From: Takakia lepidozioides
Lineage: Eukaryota; Streptophyta; Takakiopsida; Takakiales; Takakiaceae
Length of the DNA stretch: 64,000 bases
Direction of reading: 5' to 3'
Assembly (NCBI GenBank): GCA_030704615.1
Contig: CM060734.1
Location: 45,090,042 to 45,154,041, forward strand
Below, in pieces: positions 35,291 to 47,924 of this stretch (positions are counted from its first letter, which is position 1; each line of letters starts with the position of its first letter). Made by a program: the position numbers and the translations under genes. The notes beneath the pieces are model-generated. The model was not told the DNA's origin, did no database searches, and was given only the letters and a program-made list of their open reading frames with translations.

Positions 35291-37479
35291 GTTGCAGATG
35301 CCAGAGGGGGGAGGGGGCGATGGCGGAGCCCAACGACCTCCAACGGTCGTTTTCGTTCTCTCTCTCCAAGCTTTCTAAGCTTTCTCTCATTGCAGTTTGT
35401 GATCAACGGAATCTCACAGCTTTGCTATTCTTCGGCGTTTCAGGAGCTTCTTTTTCATATAATTTTCATGCGAGGATGGGCTTCAAAATTCATCATGGAA
35501 AGGGTGTTTTTTAGTTCATCCTTGTTTTCTCTCTTCCTCTTTCATCTCCTCTAGCCAGCCTAAATCCCTAGCAGTAAGTTCTGGAGCCGCCAAAATCCTT
35601 CAATCACCCCATTTCTCCCGCCCTAGCTTTCAGATCCTCCACCACTCTTCCTCGTATTTCTTCTGCCACTTTGCTCCTAATCTATCGTTTAGCACTGATC
35701 ACAGGATTAACCAAGGTGCTGATCTCTTCCGACAGCCCCCATCTATTTTTTCTGCTTTAGCGACCTCCTCTTCCGTCAGTCAAATCCGCATTTTGCTAAG
35801 TAAGTTTGTTTAGTCCAAGAGTTTTTTCCTTTCTCCAGTCAAATCCCTCCCTCTCTTCATCATCGTCTTAGTTTAGTTTAGCTTTTTTTTCAATGGCCCC
35901 TGGATTCTTCAAATCCTAGCTTAAAGATTTTGATGGACTCAAGGTTCTCTAATGGAGGACCTTATCAACAGCAGAGGAGAACTCAGCCCTCAAATGGGAC
36001 CCGGGTTTTCCAGGCCCACCAAGAGCGCTCCAGGTTTCTCTCCAACAGTGCCCCTGTAAGATTCTCCTCCCCCAACACTTCTAGCCCGATTCCCCCCCTT
36101 CAGCCTTTCTTCAAAATTCCACGACTTCATTCTGCTCTAGAGGAGAACTCCCTCCCCCCGGCGACAGATGACGATTGGTCTAATGGTACAATAGCGCATC
36201 AGGACGAGCTGGACAAGGACTACCCTCTTATCTTACTGAATGTTTCTGACCTTCAAAAAAGAGTAACTTCAATGGAGGAGCATGGTATGTTAATCCATTT
36301 TCCAGGGAAAAAATTTGATAGGGCCATAGTTCGTGACTGGGCAATAAGACATCTTGGAGGTTCGGGAGAACTCAATCAGATGTTTTGTCAAGCCAAAGGC
36401 CGTGGTTTTTTCTCCATAGTCTTTGAAACCAAGGAAGCTGCCAACGAAGCCCTTGCGTTCAACCCGCACACAAAAGGGTTCAATGTCAACATCTTCCCGT
36501 GGTCCTCTAAAATGGGTCACAGAAATGGCAAATTGTGGGGGCCAAGGATCGTATCGGTGCCCTACATTCCATCAATACTTTGTGAACTTACCTGACATAG
36601 GCAATCACTTCAGCTCTTACCTTGGATGTTTGGCTGTATTTGATCCTCAAATGTGGACACTAAGCCTAAGACAGGATCTGGCTTGGAGCTCAGTCACTAT
36701 TGCATCCAGACTCAATGAAATAGGATGTCCAATGAGGAGGCCCTGCCATATTATGTCAGACTGCCAATCGACAACGAAGGCAACTACTTCACTATACAGC
36801 TAATTGAGGATTCTACCTATGCAACTTGCTTCAATTGTGGACATATCAAGCTCAACTGCCCTTCTGTAAAACGAAAGAGATCACCACCTTCTAGCCAAGT
36901 GGTTGAACCATCTACAGATCACCGTAAGCCACCAGTTGCAGGCACCTCCAGTGCTCTAGGATCCTCCTCAACCTGTCCACACCAAGTTGAGCCACAGGGG
37001 GGGTCAACCAACTAGGTTATTGCCGATCAACAATCATGATACCTTACAATCCAGCCCTAGACCTGCCTCTCCTCCCAATATGGACATCAATAGAGATCCA
37101 ATGCAAGAGGAAATCAAAGCCCATCTACAAAAGAAACGGAGATTCTCTATGTCCAAAGGTAAAGACAAAGTGGTGGAACGCCATTCTACTCCATAGGTCC
37201 AGCTCACAAGCCCCACACCCAAAGGAGGCCCACAGATAACAACAGGTATATCTTGCAATACATCCTTCGCCAATCGGTGTCTCAACACATGCACATTCCC
37301 AAACCTGGACCTCATTGGTTGTTCTGCCCTAGAGATATTTGCAGTTCCCCAGGCCGCTGATATTCAGGAAAGGCAAGCCCCCCGCAATTCTCATCACATC
37401 TGATTCTGATGACTTGGAGTGTGTTGAATCCCTTTGGGTTAAAAACCTCGGATGTCAAAACACTTTTTGAGAACGAATC
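35291..37479 (+). pseudogene. L1-like LINE ORF1 (DUF4283-type plus zinc knuckle), broken
   Basis: A first frame starts at ATG 35933 (MDSRFSNGGPYQQQRR...) and runs to a stop at 36593. It contains a region like the plant LINE gag-like DUF4283 domain (LIHFPGKKFDRAIVRDWAIR, GFFSIVFETKEAANEALAFN). After a shift, homology resumes at about 36725 with LPYYVRLPIDNEGNYFTIQL and a degenerate knuckle CFNCGHIKLNC in which the usual His spacing is lost. Sequence 35291-35932 probably includes the 5' UTR. The element is cut at 37480 by a CACTA insertion; a possible continuation is at 38786. No endonuclease or reverse-transcriptase domain was found. Confidence 0.7.
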
Positions 37480-37482
37480 CAC

Positions 37483-38782
37483 CACTACTACGTTTGGGGG
37501 GGAGGGGGGGGGGGGTTAGCGATGCCCCAACGACCTCCAACTGCCGCGATTAGCGACGGAAATACTCTACGGCGCCCGGGGCGCGCCCAGGGCATTTTGC
37601 AACGTTGGGAAGTCGCACAGACATCGCAGCGACGTCGGGGAATCGCAAACCCCCCGAGACCCCCTGGCCGCGGCGCCGGCGTGACTTGCGACGTCCGGGC
37701 ATCGCAAAAATAAAATAAAATAAGATATGCGATGTCGCATTAGGGACGTCCGGGGGTCGTAAATGCGACCCCTAGACGTCACAGTAGGGTGGTACATTTG
37801 AATTTAGGTGAAAAAATTTGAATTTGAATTTGAAATTGAAATTTCAAAAACTAGTTGACCATTCACTCGGCGTTGACCATTGACTCCGGTTTTGTCCAAT
37901 GGCAGTTCATGCATTGTTCTATATATATTAGACAATGCATATTTGAACCTAGGACCTCCACATTATAACATTTCTAAGACACTGCACATTAACCAACAAA
38001 TCTACAATACATCTATGTATCACAGTCCAAGTATATATATACATATCAAGAGTTAGCTCCTAGTGACTACCACTATCTCAATCATATCATTGTGTTGCAG
38101 ATTATGCGTACTCTACAGGAGCTCTCACAGCTGAAACTTACACCGAGACTTGTCCCCAGAGTTCTTCAAGAACAAATATCTATCAATGGCCTAAGTTTTG
38201 CAAAGCTGCATTGTAACTTATTGTTGGACAATGGCTATAGTCTGAGGATGCCAAGCCCATTATGCTCTACAATCTACTCCCAGAATCAATTTTCCGCAAC
38301 GCCCCCAGGACGTCGGGGAATCGCAGCGCCGCAACCCCAACAACGCATTTGTGAAGGCAACGGGCTCCTACGACGGAGGGGAATCGAAAAAAAAAAAAAA
38401 CGGGTTTTTTTTTTTTTTTTTTTTTCGGGGCATTGCGATTCCCTGCCGTCGCAGGAGCGCCCGGCCGTCGCAAAAGCGTCGTTGCGACGCCTTGTTGCGA
38501 TTCCCCGGCATCGCAGCATCCGGGGGCGTCGCAGCAAATTGTTGCGATGTCAGGGTGTCGCAACCCCCCTAGTGCGTTGGCGGGGAAATGGGGTCAGGCC
38601 CCTTTCCGGCGACAGCATGACGTCGCAAGATGCCACAACGTCATCCGAGCGTCGGCGTTACGACGCCCCGACGTCGCAAGTCCCGAGCCGGGCGCATGTG
38701 CGACGTTGCAGACGCAGGGGGGTCAGCGCGTCCGGCGCGCCCGGGGTCCTGACGTCGCTAACCCCCCCTAAACATAGTAGTG
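37483..38782. mobile_element. Non-autonomous CACTA (En/Spm-type) element
   Basis: Exactly 1,300 bp, starting CACTACTACGTTTGGGGG and ending CCCCTAAACATAGTAGTG. The ends are inverted CACTA termini, flanked by a 3-bp duplication CAC (37480-37482 and 38783-38785), the CACTA target length. The outer ~250 bp on each side is packed with subterminal motifs of the form CGACGTC(G/C)GGG and ATCGCA on both strands. A poly-A/poly-T palindrome sits at about 38386-38425. No transposase. It splits the LINE. Confidence 0.9.
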
Positions 38783-38785
38783 CAC

Positions 38786-39429
38786 CCAACACTGGCCCGG
38801 AGATCATATTCAAGTATAAGATTCACCTGGGCATTCTTTGAAGCCTCTCTACCTCACTACTTCTTGTCTCCCTCTACTAGAATTTCATGGGGAGCCTACT
38901 TGGAAGATCATCTTGGTTTGAGTTGCAGACCATCTACTCAGGTTCTGGCCCTTATGAAAGAGGCAGACATTTACAACACGCAACCCCCTCTCGGAACAAT
39001 CTGGACTTACAAACAATAGCTAAAGCCCCCTAGGGGAAGCCACCCGCTCCAAATAAAGAATCAAGATAATTTTATTAATGGTTTCCAGCTTTTGGATCAG
39101 GAAATGGACGAAGAAAACCATAGGATGGAACTACAAAGGACTAGAGACTACATCAATGGAGTCACGGTTCACTATGCCAACACAGAAGCAACATCAGAGT
39201 CCACGGAAATCAATGACATCTCTTCTCCAAATGATATCAGCTTAGACAAAGACAACCTGGCGGCAACAGTCACTATCATGCACATCTCCCCTCCAATTAT
39301 TGAGGTGACCAGCCCTGCATCCCCCCCAACCATTGTGGATGCATCTCAATTTCTTCCTATTGAGGATCTCTCTCCCACAGTTCGGCTTCACAGTCCCGCT
39401 TCACAGCCCCACGCATGTCCCCTACCAGT
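38786..39429 (+). pseudogene. Probable continuation of the split LINE
   Basis: Joined to 37479 at the duplicated CAC, this sequence continues in the same direction. The frame 39092-39430 (MDQEMDEENHRMELQRTRD...) is acidic and Ser/Pro-rich, like linker parts of LINE ORF1, but carries no diagnostic motif. It ends where minus-strand gag homology begins. Confidence 0.35.
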
Positions 39430-40128
39430 TCTTCACCATTGGGTCCTCGCCCTTGGTCTATTCGGGGATTATTTCTATAATCCTTATTCCCTGGCTGGTA
39501 ATTCCCCCTTGGATTACCCTGATAGTTGCCTCCGGGATTGCCTTAGTAATTCCCTCTTGGATTACCTCTTCCTGTCATACCATTGTTATATCCACCAGGC
39601 CTATCATAGAGGTCCTGGTCATTGTTTCTTCTTGGCTGGGGTTGCACTTGATGCACCCTCACTTGCCTAGGTTCCCTTGCAGTTGTTTTCCTGTTGTAAT
39701 AACAATTCTCAGTGGAATGTTATCCATCTTACAGATAGCACAGTATTTTCTTTCATGTGGCACTCAGCTGTGGTATGGCCTTCATTTTGGCATTTTGAAC
39801 AGTAGACGCCCTTCCTCCAATGGGTTGTAGCCTCTGTTGCATATTTCTTCAAGATTTCTTCCAATCTCTTTTCATAGTTGTCCTTCTTCAACTTTTCCTT
39901 CTTCTTGTTCTTCCTCCTGAGCTCTTGCTCTTCTTCCTCATCTGACTCATCTTCAGAGTCATCATCATCCCTCTTATCATTCCTGAGCATTCCTAATTGC
40001 TCAATTCTGTTGGCTGTTTCGAATGCTTCATCCACTGTATGATGGGGTAGCATATCCACTTTCTTTTGTAATTTCAGTCTTAGTCCATGCATAGCAAGCA
40101 TAGGTGTAAAAATCAGTTGGACCTGCAA
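39430..40128 (-). pseudogene. Retrotransposon gag fragment with zinc knuckle
   Basis: The minus-strand frame 40128-39709 contains KKVDMLPHHTVDEAFETANR, a lysine/glutamate-rich charged stretch and a CX2CX4HX4C knuckle CSKCQNEGHTTAEC. Further downstream on the minus strand, Gly/Asn/Arg-rich PRGNY/GGNY repeats continue with stops to about 39430. This is the C-terminal half of a plant LTR-element gag. No LTRs or pol are seen nearby. Confidence 0.7.
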
Positions 40129-42029
40129 TTTAGTGGGGTCATAGCCACTCCACTATTGATTTGGAAATGGTGGGTCTTGGGGCAAGCAAAATTGGATAAA
40201 GCTAGGTTTTGATTTGGTCAAACCTATTTCTTTCTCACTTTTTCTTTGGGACCTAATATTTGAGGTCCGGGCCAACGCTATAATCTCACAATTTCCACGG
40301 TGGACTTGGCTCATTTTTTGGTATGTCATGCATAAATGAGCTGGGCCCATTGCTATAAGGCTGGAATCTCCATATGATTTTTGGTAGGTTTCTAGGGGCA
40401 ATTTACTGCAGCTGGGTACCCAAAATTGGTAAAAAGTCAAAAAAGGGCTTGGGAACTTTAGGGTTAATTGGGAATCCACATTGTAATCACATGAAATATA
40501 GGTACCAAAAATTATTGGTACAAGGAAAATATTAGTGGCATTAAATCCCCCACCTACATGTTAGGGCTTTGGTGGGAGAGGGTTGTAGCTGGGTAATAAG
40601 TAGCGGGAGCACCTATGCTAGACTTGGATTTTGTTGAATAATCGCAGTAAAATGAGTCTATAACTTTGAGTCTTCATAGTTTGTGCTTCTTTTCGAATTT
40701 GTTCAATACCTTATGGAGGTTGTGCAAGACATTGATATTTCCAATATTGTCTTTAAACTATGTCCTATCAAGAATTTATCATATGAGGATCATATTCGTT
40801 TGTGAGGGATTTTTTTATTGAATGAACAATGTGACAACAACTACCATTAAGTTGAATAACGATCATGAGTCTTGTTGTCTATTAAAGTTTTATATAAGTA
40901 TACATATATTGCATATATGGTGTGACTTCAAAACTTAGTATTATACATTGTAGGGATGGAATGTGTGGCAAGCTAGTTCCACAATTGAGTTCTTATTGCA
41001 TTGATATATAACATGGTATTGTACAATAAGATGTATTTTTGCACTTAGGGACTCACCATTTTTCTAAGTGTGTCTGACTTATGTATTGGGCTTTCAAAAC
41101 TCATTTGCCAATTTCCAGCAACAAATCCTTTGTTATTGTGTTTTCTTGGGAAAACATAGAGACTTAAACCTCTTAGGTTTGAAATGACATGTTGGATTTG
41201 ACAACAATAACAAAATTCCAATGGAGTTTTGGAGTAGGGAGTGAAGATGAGTTCTGCCCTTTAAAAAATGAAGGGTGAGCTTATGTCAGAATCTGGGTGG
41301 CCGGACAAACCATGTAAAAGGTGGCAGGGACTTACATGGGTCTAGGGACCCCGACGATACACAAAGCTATATGCCAAGAAACGGCGGGTTTACAATTGAC
41401 AAGTGGCCTCCACTTCGGACAAAGGGACCAAATTTACCAAAAACTTATTGGATGGACTTGCACATTTTTAAAGATGTGACATAGGGTTACAAGACAAGGA
41501 TGGGTGGGAACGATTGGATATCAATGCTGAATTTTGTTTGGTGGAATATTTTATAAATAATAGTATCATATCAAAAAAATCAAGAAAGGTGTTTCAGAAT
41601 GTAAGTAATATTACAATAAAAGGTCTAAGTGCATAACTGTTTTTCAAATGGGAAGACACGAGACATAGGGTGGGAGTTGATGCGCACGTGCGAGCCTATC
41701 GTGGTCGACATAGCTCACGAGACATGGGACACCCTTGGCGGGGCCTGCAGTCAAATCCCCACCCCCTAGCCTCGCCCTTGTGCCTCTATTACAAAATAAA
41801 ACATTGAAATTTTGGATGATAGCATGTACGCAGTAGGGAGCTTGTGGGATGGGTACAATAATTGATTTTGTAGGGGCATGGGGTTAAAACCTCGACCAAG
41901 GTGTGATTCAATTGGTATGTTCAATGATTTAAAGAAGTTAATATAATATTTTTGCATCTCCAAAACAATTCTACGTCCTTGAAGCGGATCTCCACTACCT
42001 TGTTCCCAATCGCAGCTCACCTGTTTCCA
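40129..42029. other. No gene recognised
   Basis: Mostly AT-rich. A GC-richer patch at 41650-41770 shows no motif I can name. Confidence 0.45.
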
Positions 42030-42335
42030 TTCCCCTGTTACTTACGGCTTCCGCTCCCTAGTGTTATTGCTCCGCCATTCCCCTGTTATTGCTCTTGATC
42101 CCCTGTGTTCGTGCTTTCCTGTTACTTCTCGGGGGCTCTCTCCTTTGTTCGTGCTCCCCTATTACTGCTCCCCAGAAGGAGGGAAAAGAAGTTCGAGAAC
42201 AGAGCTAGAGCATGGGAGCTGTAACATAGGGGAGCCGAGAGCAACAACAGGGAGCGGGAGAGCAGAACTAGGGGAGCTAGTGGGAGCAAAGGAGCTAGGA
42301 ACATGGAGCATGGAGCATGGGACCTTGGGAGGGAC
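42030..42335. repeat. Imperfect foldback: pyrimidine-rich arm, purine-rich arm
   Basis: The left ~140 bp repeats GCTCCCCT, CCCCTGTTATTGCTC and similar. The right ~150 bp carries the complement (GGGGAGC, GAGCAACAACAGGGAGC, GGAGCTGTAACATAGGGGAGC). Read as RNA the arms could pair over much of their length. Open frames on both strands are artefacts of this composition. Confidence 0.5.
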
Positions 42336-42564
42336 GTGAAGCACAAGGGAAGCGCTGGACTGGAAGGGGTGGGTATTTGACTACGGGCCCATGAATGGCC
42401 TCTCCGGCTAGCTTTGGTGATCGTACCAGCAAGGCTCGCACGCACACATTCAACTCCCTTCCTCTGTCCAGTGCAAACCTTTCAAATGCATGATTTTGTT
42501 TTCTTTCCCTAATCAAATATTACAATTTTGAATAGGGAAGATTCGATTTCCTTAGATCTTTTGC

Positions 42565-42680
42565 TGAAAACTACTTCCATGATGAGCCTAGATAAATATA
42601 CCTCCCTTAGGTGACATCTCTGCTATAATTGAACAACTTTTGAAAATAAATGGATGGATTGTCAAGATTACTATGGATGA
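42565..42680 (+). repeat. Dispersed repeat, copy 2
   Basis: Second copy of the sequence at 35178-35290, same orientation. Confidence 0.5.
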
Positions 42681-43000
42681 AAGTAGATTCCACTATTCAC
42701 TAGGCGGAGCCATACGCAACTCGCTGCTTGTTTAGAGGTAGGTGGGGTATACGGCCTTACATTCTATTGGTCAGTTTTACAAAAGTTGACAATTTCAAAG
42801 AGAAAAAGAAGAAAAACACCGGAGATAGGATCGTAGTTTCCAACAAGACAATGAATTAAAAAAAACTTCAGGTGCTTAAAAGTTAAAAACCACATGATAT
42901 TCGAAAACAACTAATATCATAAAATAAAATTAATAAATACACATATCCAAAACCGAAAGTATATATGTATTATATACCTGAAACCGACGAGTATTGATGA

Positions 43001-43095
43001 GAGAGAAGACTTTGGCTGAAGCCGACATAACTAAGAGCCATTTCAAACTTTTGGCTATTGCTCTTTTCAAAGGTGTGTCCGAGAAGAAGAGAGAG
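43001..43095 (+). repeat. Diverged terminus of the AGAGAGAAGACT family
   Basis: GAGAGAAGACTTTGGCTGAAG, then GACATAACTAAGAGCCATTT, aligns with 32223-32312 and 45842-45930. An echo of the same start (GAGAGAGGGGGAGACTCTTGCC, then ACATAACTTA) follows at about 43088. No partner end was found. Confidence 0.45.
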
Positions 43096-43846
43096 AGGGG
43101 GAGACTCTTGCCAAAACAAACATAACTTATGGTGTCACCTCACTTGGAAGGGCTACTGCATTCGGTTTGGAATGTGGACACCTTCTAAAGGTCATATCCC
43201 AAGCAACGTAGTTGCGCAACCCTCCCCCAATTACTCGATAGTCCCTAGGTACCCACACATTAAGTAACCGGTTGACCCAGTTACTCCCGTTCAAACAGCT
43301 TGGTTGGCCATTGTTGGATGCCAGGTAAGTCCTCTATCATTGACACTAGACATACCTTGAGTGTAAAGAAGTTGGGTAATGTTCTCTAGCTTATGTTTGT
43401 TCGTAATGATCGTTGTGAAGGAATATATAGCCGTGAGATATATAGCCTTGAGGCGAACAAAGATTGTGTATTGAGGGAGTCCAATGTTATTATGAAGTGA
43501 AGACTGCAAGTATCGATACCGCCATAGATGCCTCCTGTAATGACAGAGAGGGTCAGCCTTCCATCCTTGATGTTTTAGTGTGAGAATTAACAAGACACAT
43601 TTTACTTAAGATTGCATGGTTTGTTCTTGCCAGTATCGATCGTGGCTTGGGCTAACAATTGATGGTTCCACCTCATCAAATGCTACCTTCTTACCTTTCA
43701 TTTTGATGTTATTTCCATCATCATCATGGACCACCTTGGCAATATTGTGGGCAACCTTTTTTGTTTTCGAAAATCCATTAGCTCCTTATGCGAAAAAGAG
43801 GATTAAGAGTCATGTGCCACAAACCCTAATATGTGAAATCTATGTA
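43096..43846. other. No gene recognised
   Basis: A minus-strand frame at 43593-43291 (LCHYRRHLWRYRYLQSSLHN) resembles, loosely, sequence in the insertion near 46590-46650, suggesting a shared repeat. Nothing firmer can be said. Confidence 0.35.
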
Positions 43847-43855
43847 TTTTATGCC

Positions 43856-44621
43856 GCTTCTCATTATAAGATAATAATGTCTTCAATGCGCACTCGTGTG
43901 CATGTGGCGGGGGCCACGTGCAGCAAAGAGGATCGTGGAGGGTGGGAGCACCTCTACCCGTTGGAGGGTCTGCTCTAAAGGGTCCACCGCTGCTGGGTCC
44001 GTTGCTCGGTCTGCCACAGCTAGATCCGGGCAAGCGGGTCCACTGCGGTAGGTCCCAGCCAAGAGGGGCCCATGACCTGCTTGAGGCGCTGGTGGTGCAC
44101 AAGATTAAATAGTTCCAAGGTTTTCAAAAAGTAGTGGGTCAAGAACAATGAATAAGATGTATGAGGTTTGGTATTCAATTTCTTGTTAGGTGGTAAAGTG
44201 TTTGGTATTCAATTCTTTTCAGGTGGTAATGTGTGTTGTTAATTAAACATTTTGTACACTTGTTCTTTCTGAAATTTTCGAAAGTCCTTGTTCGTCTACG
44301 GTGGGGGACCCTCCAGTGGACTCTGCAGACCTTCCAACAGACTCGCTTGGCACTGTAGAGTGGACCGTCCAGCAGATTCTACAGAGTGGACTGGACTGTA
44401 GAGTGGACCCTCTCCAGTGGACTCTAGGTCCATCAAACCCTAAAGAGTGGGTGGACCCTCCAGCAAACTCTCTAGAACGGACTGGAGTGTCCAATGGACC
44501 CTTCGGCGGACCCGATGGATAGGCGCTAGATGGGTGTTGGGCTTATGAGGTGACCCCATGGGGCCGTACCGGTGGGGCCCACATGTGCATTGAAGACGCT
44601 ACTAGTAAAAAAATCGTTGGC
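43856..44621 (+). mobile_element. MULE-1 copy 2, intact non-autonomous element
   Basis: It is flanked by a perfect 9-bp duplication TTTTATGCC (43847-43855 and 44622-44630). The inner inverted repeat AATGTCTTCAATGCGCAC pairs with GTGCATTGAAGACGCT at the far end. The interior follows copy 1: AGGTGGTAATGTGTGTT, TTAAACATTTTGTA, TCCTTGTTCGTCTACGGTGG, then a CCTCCAGTGGACTCT minisatellite. It serves as the empty reference for copy 3: no foreign insert lies between GTAATGTGTGTT and TTAAACATTTTGTA. Confidence 0.92.
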
Positions 44622-44630
44622 TTTTATGCC

Positions 44631-45595
44631 TTGGTGACGTTGGAGCCCTTATACCAATGGTATGTCCGAACATAGGCAGGTTGGGCAACTGCAGGGGGGC
44701 AAACAGTAGCAATATGGTAGTATCCAGTTCCAGGTGGTATGATCCGGGGGCCTTCCTTGCAGATAGGAGGTACCTGCACAATAGTGGTGGGGACCTTAAG
44801 TGCATTATAATGTTTCACGTTGAACTTTGGAGGCTATTATTCTTATCAAGTTTCTATTAGGCTGTTATTTACGCTAACTTCAGCCACAATGTTCTCTCTT
44901 AATATTACTTCTCCCCAAAAAATTTCATTACTACAACAACACATCATATTCTATGTTGTGATATGACAAGATATTGATACAATTTAGATTCATGAAACGA
45001 AACACGTGGTTTGAATGCCCTTGCATATGTCGTAGTCTTTTCTATCAACATGAAGAAGAAAAAGATTCTTTTGCTAGGTTGTTTGTCATTGTTCTCAAAG
45101 GAGTTGTGAATGACATGTTATTTTTTGATGTTTTGACATAGTTCATCTTGAAAAATGAATATTGTTGCATAGACGCAAACTTGCAACTAGAACTGGTTGG
45201 ACGTCAATATTGGATGGATAATCTGACATTGGAAAGCCTTTGCAGTATTGTCGGTTGTTATATGTGCCAATTGTCGAAACATATATTCAAAAATAAAAAA
45301 AGAGGATTACTATATAATTATAGTGTATATAGAGTTTTCCGGTAGTTTTCCAGTAGGTGCGTGTATGGGGTGTGATGGGCCAGATTGTTGTAGCAGGCAA
45401 TAGATTTTTTTTTGCTAGTTGCTGCCATATGTCATGGCAAGCGCAGTCGAACGATTGAAATCGGCCTAGTTATGTATCGATCAAATATGATGATTTTATC
45501 CTACAAAATAACAACTGAAGAAGACATGTCATGTGTGAAGAATAGAGCCATGGTAAGGAATTTTAATATTAGATGAATTTAATTCTTGCAACCTA
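44631..45595. other. No gene recognised
   Basis: AT-rich sequence with no motif; frames up to 67 codons only. Confidence 0.45.
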
Positions 45596-45843
45596 AGAAG
45601 ATTGGGCCCTCATTTTAAGATAATAGCATCTTCAATGCACTTATGGGCCCCACCAATTCGGCCCATGGGGTCACCTTATAAGCCCAGCGCCCATCCATTG
45701 TCCATTGGGTACGCCGGAGGTCCATTGGACAGTCCAGTCCGTTCTGGAGAGTTTGCTGGAGAGGGTCCACTCTGCAGTCCAATCCACTTTGCAAAGTCTG
45801 CTGGAGGATCCATTCCACAGTGCAGAGTGGATTCACTCTGTAG

Positions 45844-47782
45844 AGAGAGAAGACTCCGGTCGGGGCCAGCGTAACTAAGAGCCACTTTGCCTTGCGGCTA
45901 CTGCCCCCTTTCGGGGGTGGGCCCTATAACTGCAGAGCGTAGCTTGGGCTCCAAGATTTTTTTTTAAATTTTATTTATTTATTTATTTTTTCGCTCGTCG
46001 GGCTTCGGGCCTCGGCCCTCCCTCCCAGCGGAACTGGTTTATCATCAAACCAAGATCCGACGGCCTCGAAACCCGTAAACCAAATCTTGTGGCATTCGTG
46101 AAGCACTCTATTCCTGCACTCGCGTAAAATTCACTCGTTTACCGAAGCTAATGACTACCAAGAGGCGGGGACGGGCTCGAAGAAGATTTTTTTTAATTTG
46201 TTAAATATTTCTTCAGCATCTGGAAGGTGTAGCAGAATTGGAGAAGCGATTTGCGATAATGCCAATAGAGACTGCCTAGCTGATTGGGTTTTTTTTTTTT
46301 TTTTTTTTTTGATGAGTGTAACTAACTTTTAGCCTCATACTAATGAGACTTCCTACGTCAATATACCAACCTGGATAAAAAGATAGGTGTCATGTGGGAC
46401 ACCATGTGATCGTAGAAATAGAGGGGTTTGTAGGACCGTGAGTACCCAGGGGTACCCTGGGAGACCTAGTGTGCGTTTGAAGAGTCAAATTCTAGTTGGC
46501 GTTTGTTGGTGATAATAGCTATGAGTGAGCGGAGTGCCGTGGGATGAATTGCTTTAAAACATTTATAAATGGGAAGAATGGGGATTTTGAAGTTATCATG
46601 TATATCATTGATGCTGACGTTATGAATGCCGCCTCGAGTACCAGCGGTGATGACGGTTAATGGGCAAGTTTTCTAGCCACGCCGTCGGATTGCAAGGATA
46701 AGCGAGGCATATTTTTGTCGTTTTTCTAAGATCGAGTCGTTAGGGTATCAATCATGGCAAAATGTAAATTCAATGAAGTGAATGGTGATTTGTGGGGATG
46801 GTGAGGAGGGGGGCAGGGTGTTGATTCACTCCGTAAGGTAGATGAACCTACTCTGGTTCATTTAAGAAACACAACAGAATTGAGAGACGCACCTTTGGTA
46901 CCGATATTTTTCTAACGTTGGCAAATGTAAATAAGAATTATTGCAAAAAAACAAAAAAAACAAATGATAAAAATCGTAATTTTATCATTGGTGAATATTG
47001 AGTAGATCAGAGTGAATATTCAAAATATCAACAAAGTATCAAAGTATCAAAGTATCAACATTCAAAGTATTGAGTGATACTGAGTTGGTGAATATTCAAA
47101 GTGAAAATATATAAAATACCCATTGTGGGCTAGTAGAGGGTATTATTCTGGACCAGATATCAACCCAACAGTGACAACGTAATGTCCTTAAAGTGCAAGC
47201 TTTTAATCCCTTTACTGCCTAATCTGTCCTCATAATGTGATCAAGTCCTGCCAGGAAACTGCTCATGCAGTTTATAAAATAAACCTTTCACTTCTAGTAA
47301 ACTGAGCTCGAGTAACTAGTACTGAACCTGTCCATCTCGATATGCATGGTGGTCCACCACTGTCCCAAAACTGACCACGAACTGCTTAAAACTACTCGAG
47401 TAGAGTGTACAGACTAATCGTTGGCTTCCTAGAACTGAACAAGATGAAACTCAAACGTGATCAGCGATCATGACATGTGATCCATAACACCTTAACTGTT
47501 CGGAGGCGTTCCCAAATATTAACTAATACTTCTCTCTAACTGTGCAGTAGTATTTGAAATATGGACCACCGGTAATTATTAATCTATCCACTAAGTGATG
47601 TCATTATGATCATCTTTGAGTTGAAAGGGTTTACTGCCATTTCCATCCTGGCCCAACACGTGACCTAATCTGGACCACTCATAATGAAAGCGCATCTGGT
47701 TGGTTTCATGTATTTTTCAAGGGTTCCATTTTAGAAAGTGGCTCGAATTAGGTTTATCTACCTTATTAGAGTCTGGCCTTCT
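45844..47782. mobile_element. TIR-bounded insertion inside MULE-1 copy 3
   Basis: The left end begins AGAGAGAAGACTCC and includes AACTAAGAGCCACTTTGCC. The right end in reverse complement begins AGAAGGCCAGACTC and includes CCTAATTCGAGCCACTTTC at the same distance. The flanks are ACTCTGTAG (45835-45843) and ACTCTACAG (47783-47791), a 9-bp duplication with two differences, so this is probably another old Mutator-like element. The interior has a T-run at 46291-46311 and no coding frame. Confidence 0.6.
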
Positions 47783-47924
47783 ACTCTACAGTGCAGAGTG
47801 GTCTGCAGGGTCTGCTGGAGGGTCCACTCTACAATCTAGTCCACAGTCCGCTGTAGGGTCCGCCGCCATAGAAGAACAAGGACTTCGGAAAATTTTCAGA
47901 GAGAAACAATACAAAATGTTTAAT

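Noticed and set aside
39333-39830. Plus-strand 165-aa frame rich in Ile, Leu, Ser and Pro
   Set aside because: Antisense to the Gly/Asn/Arg-rich gag tail and zinc knuckle, which explain it better.
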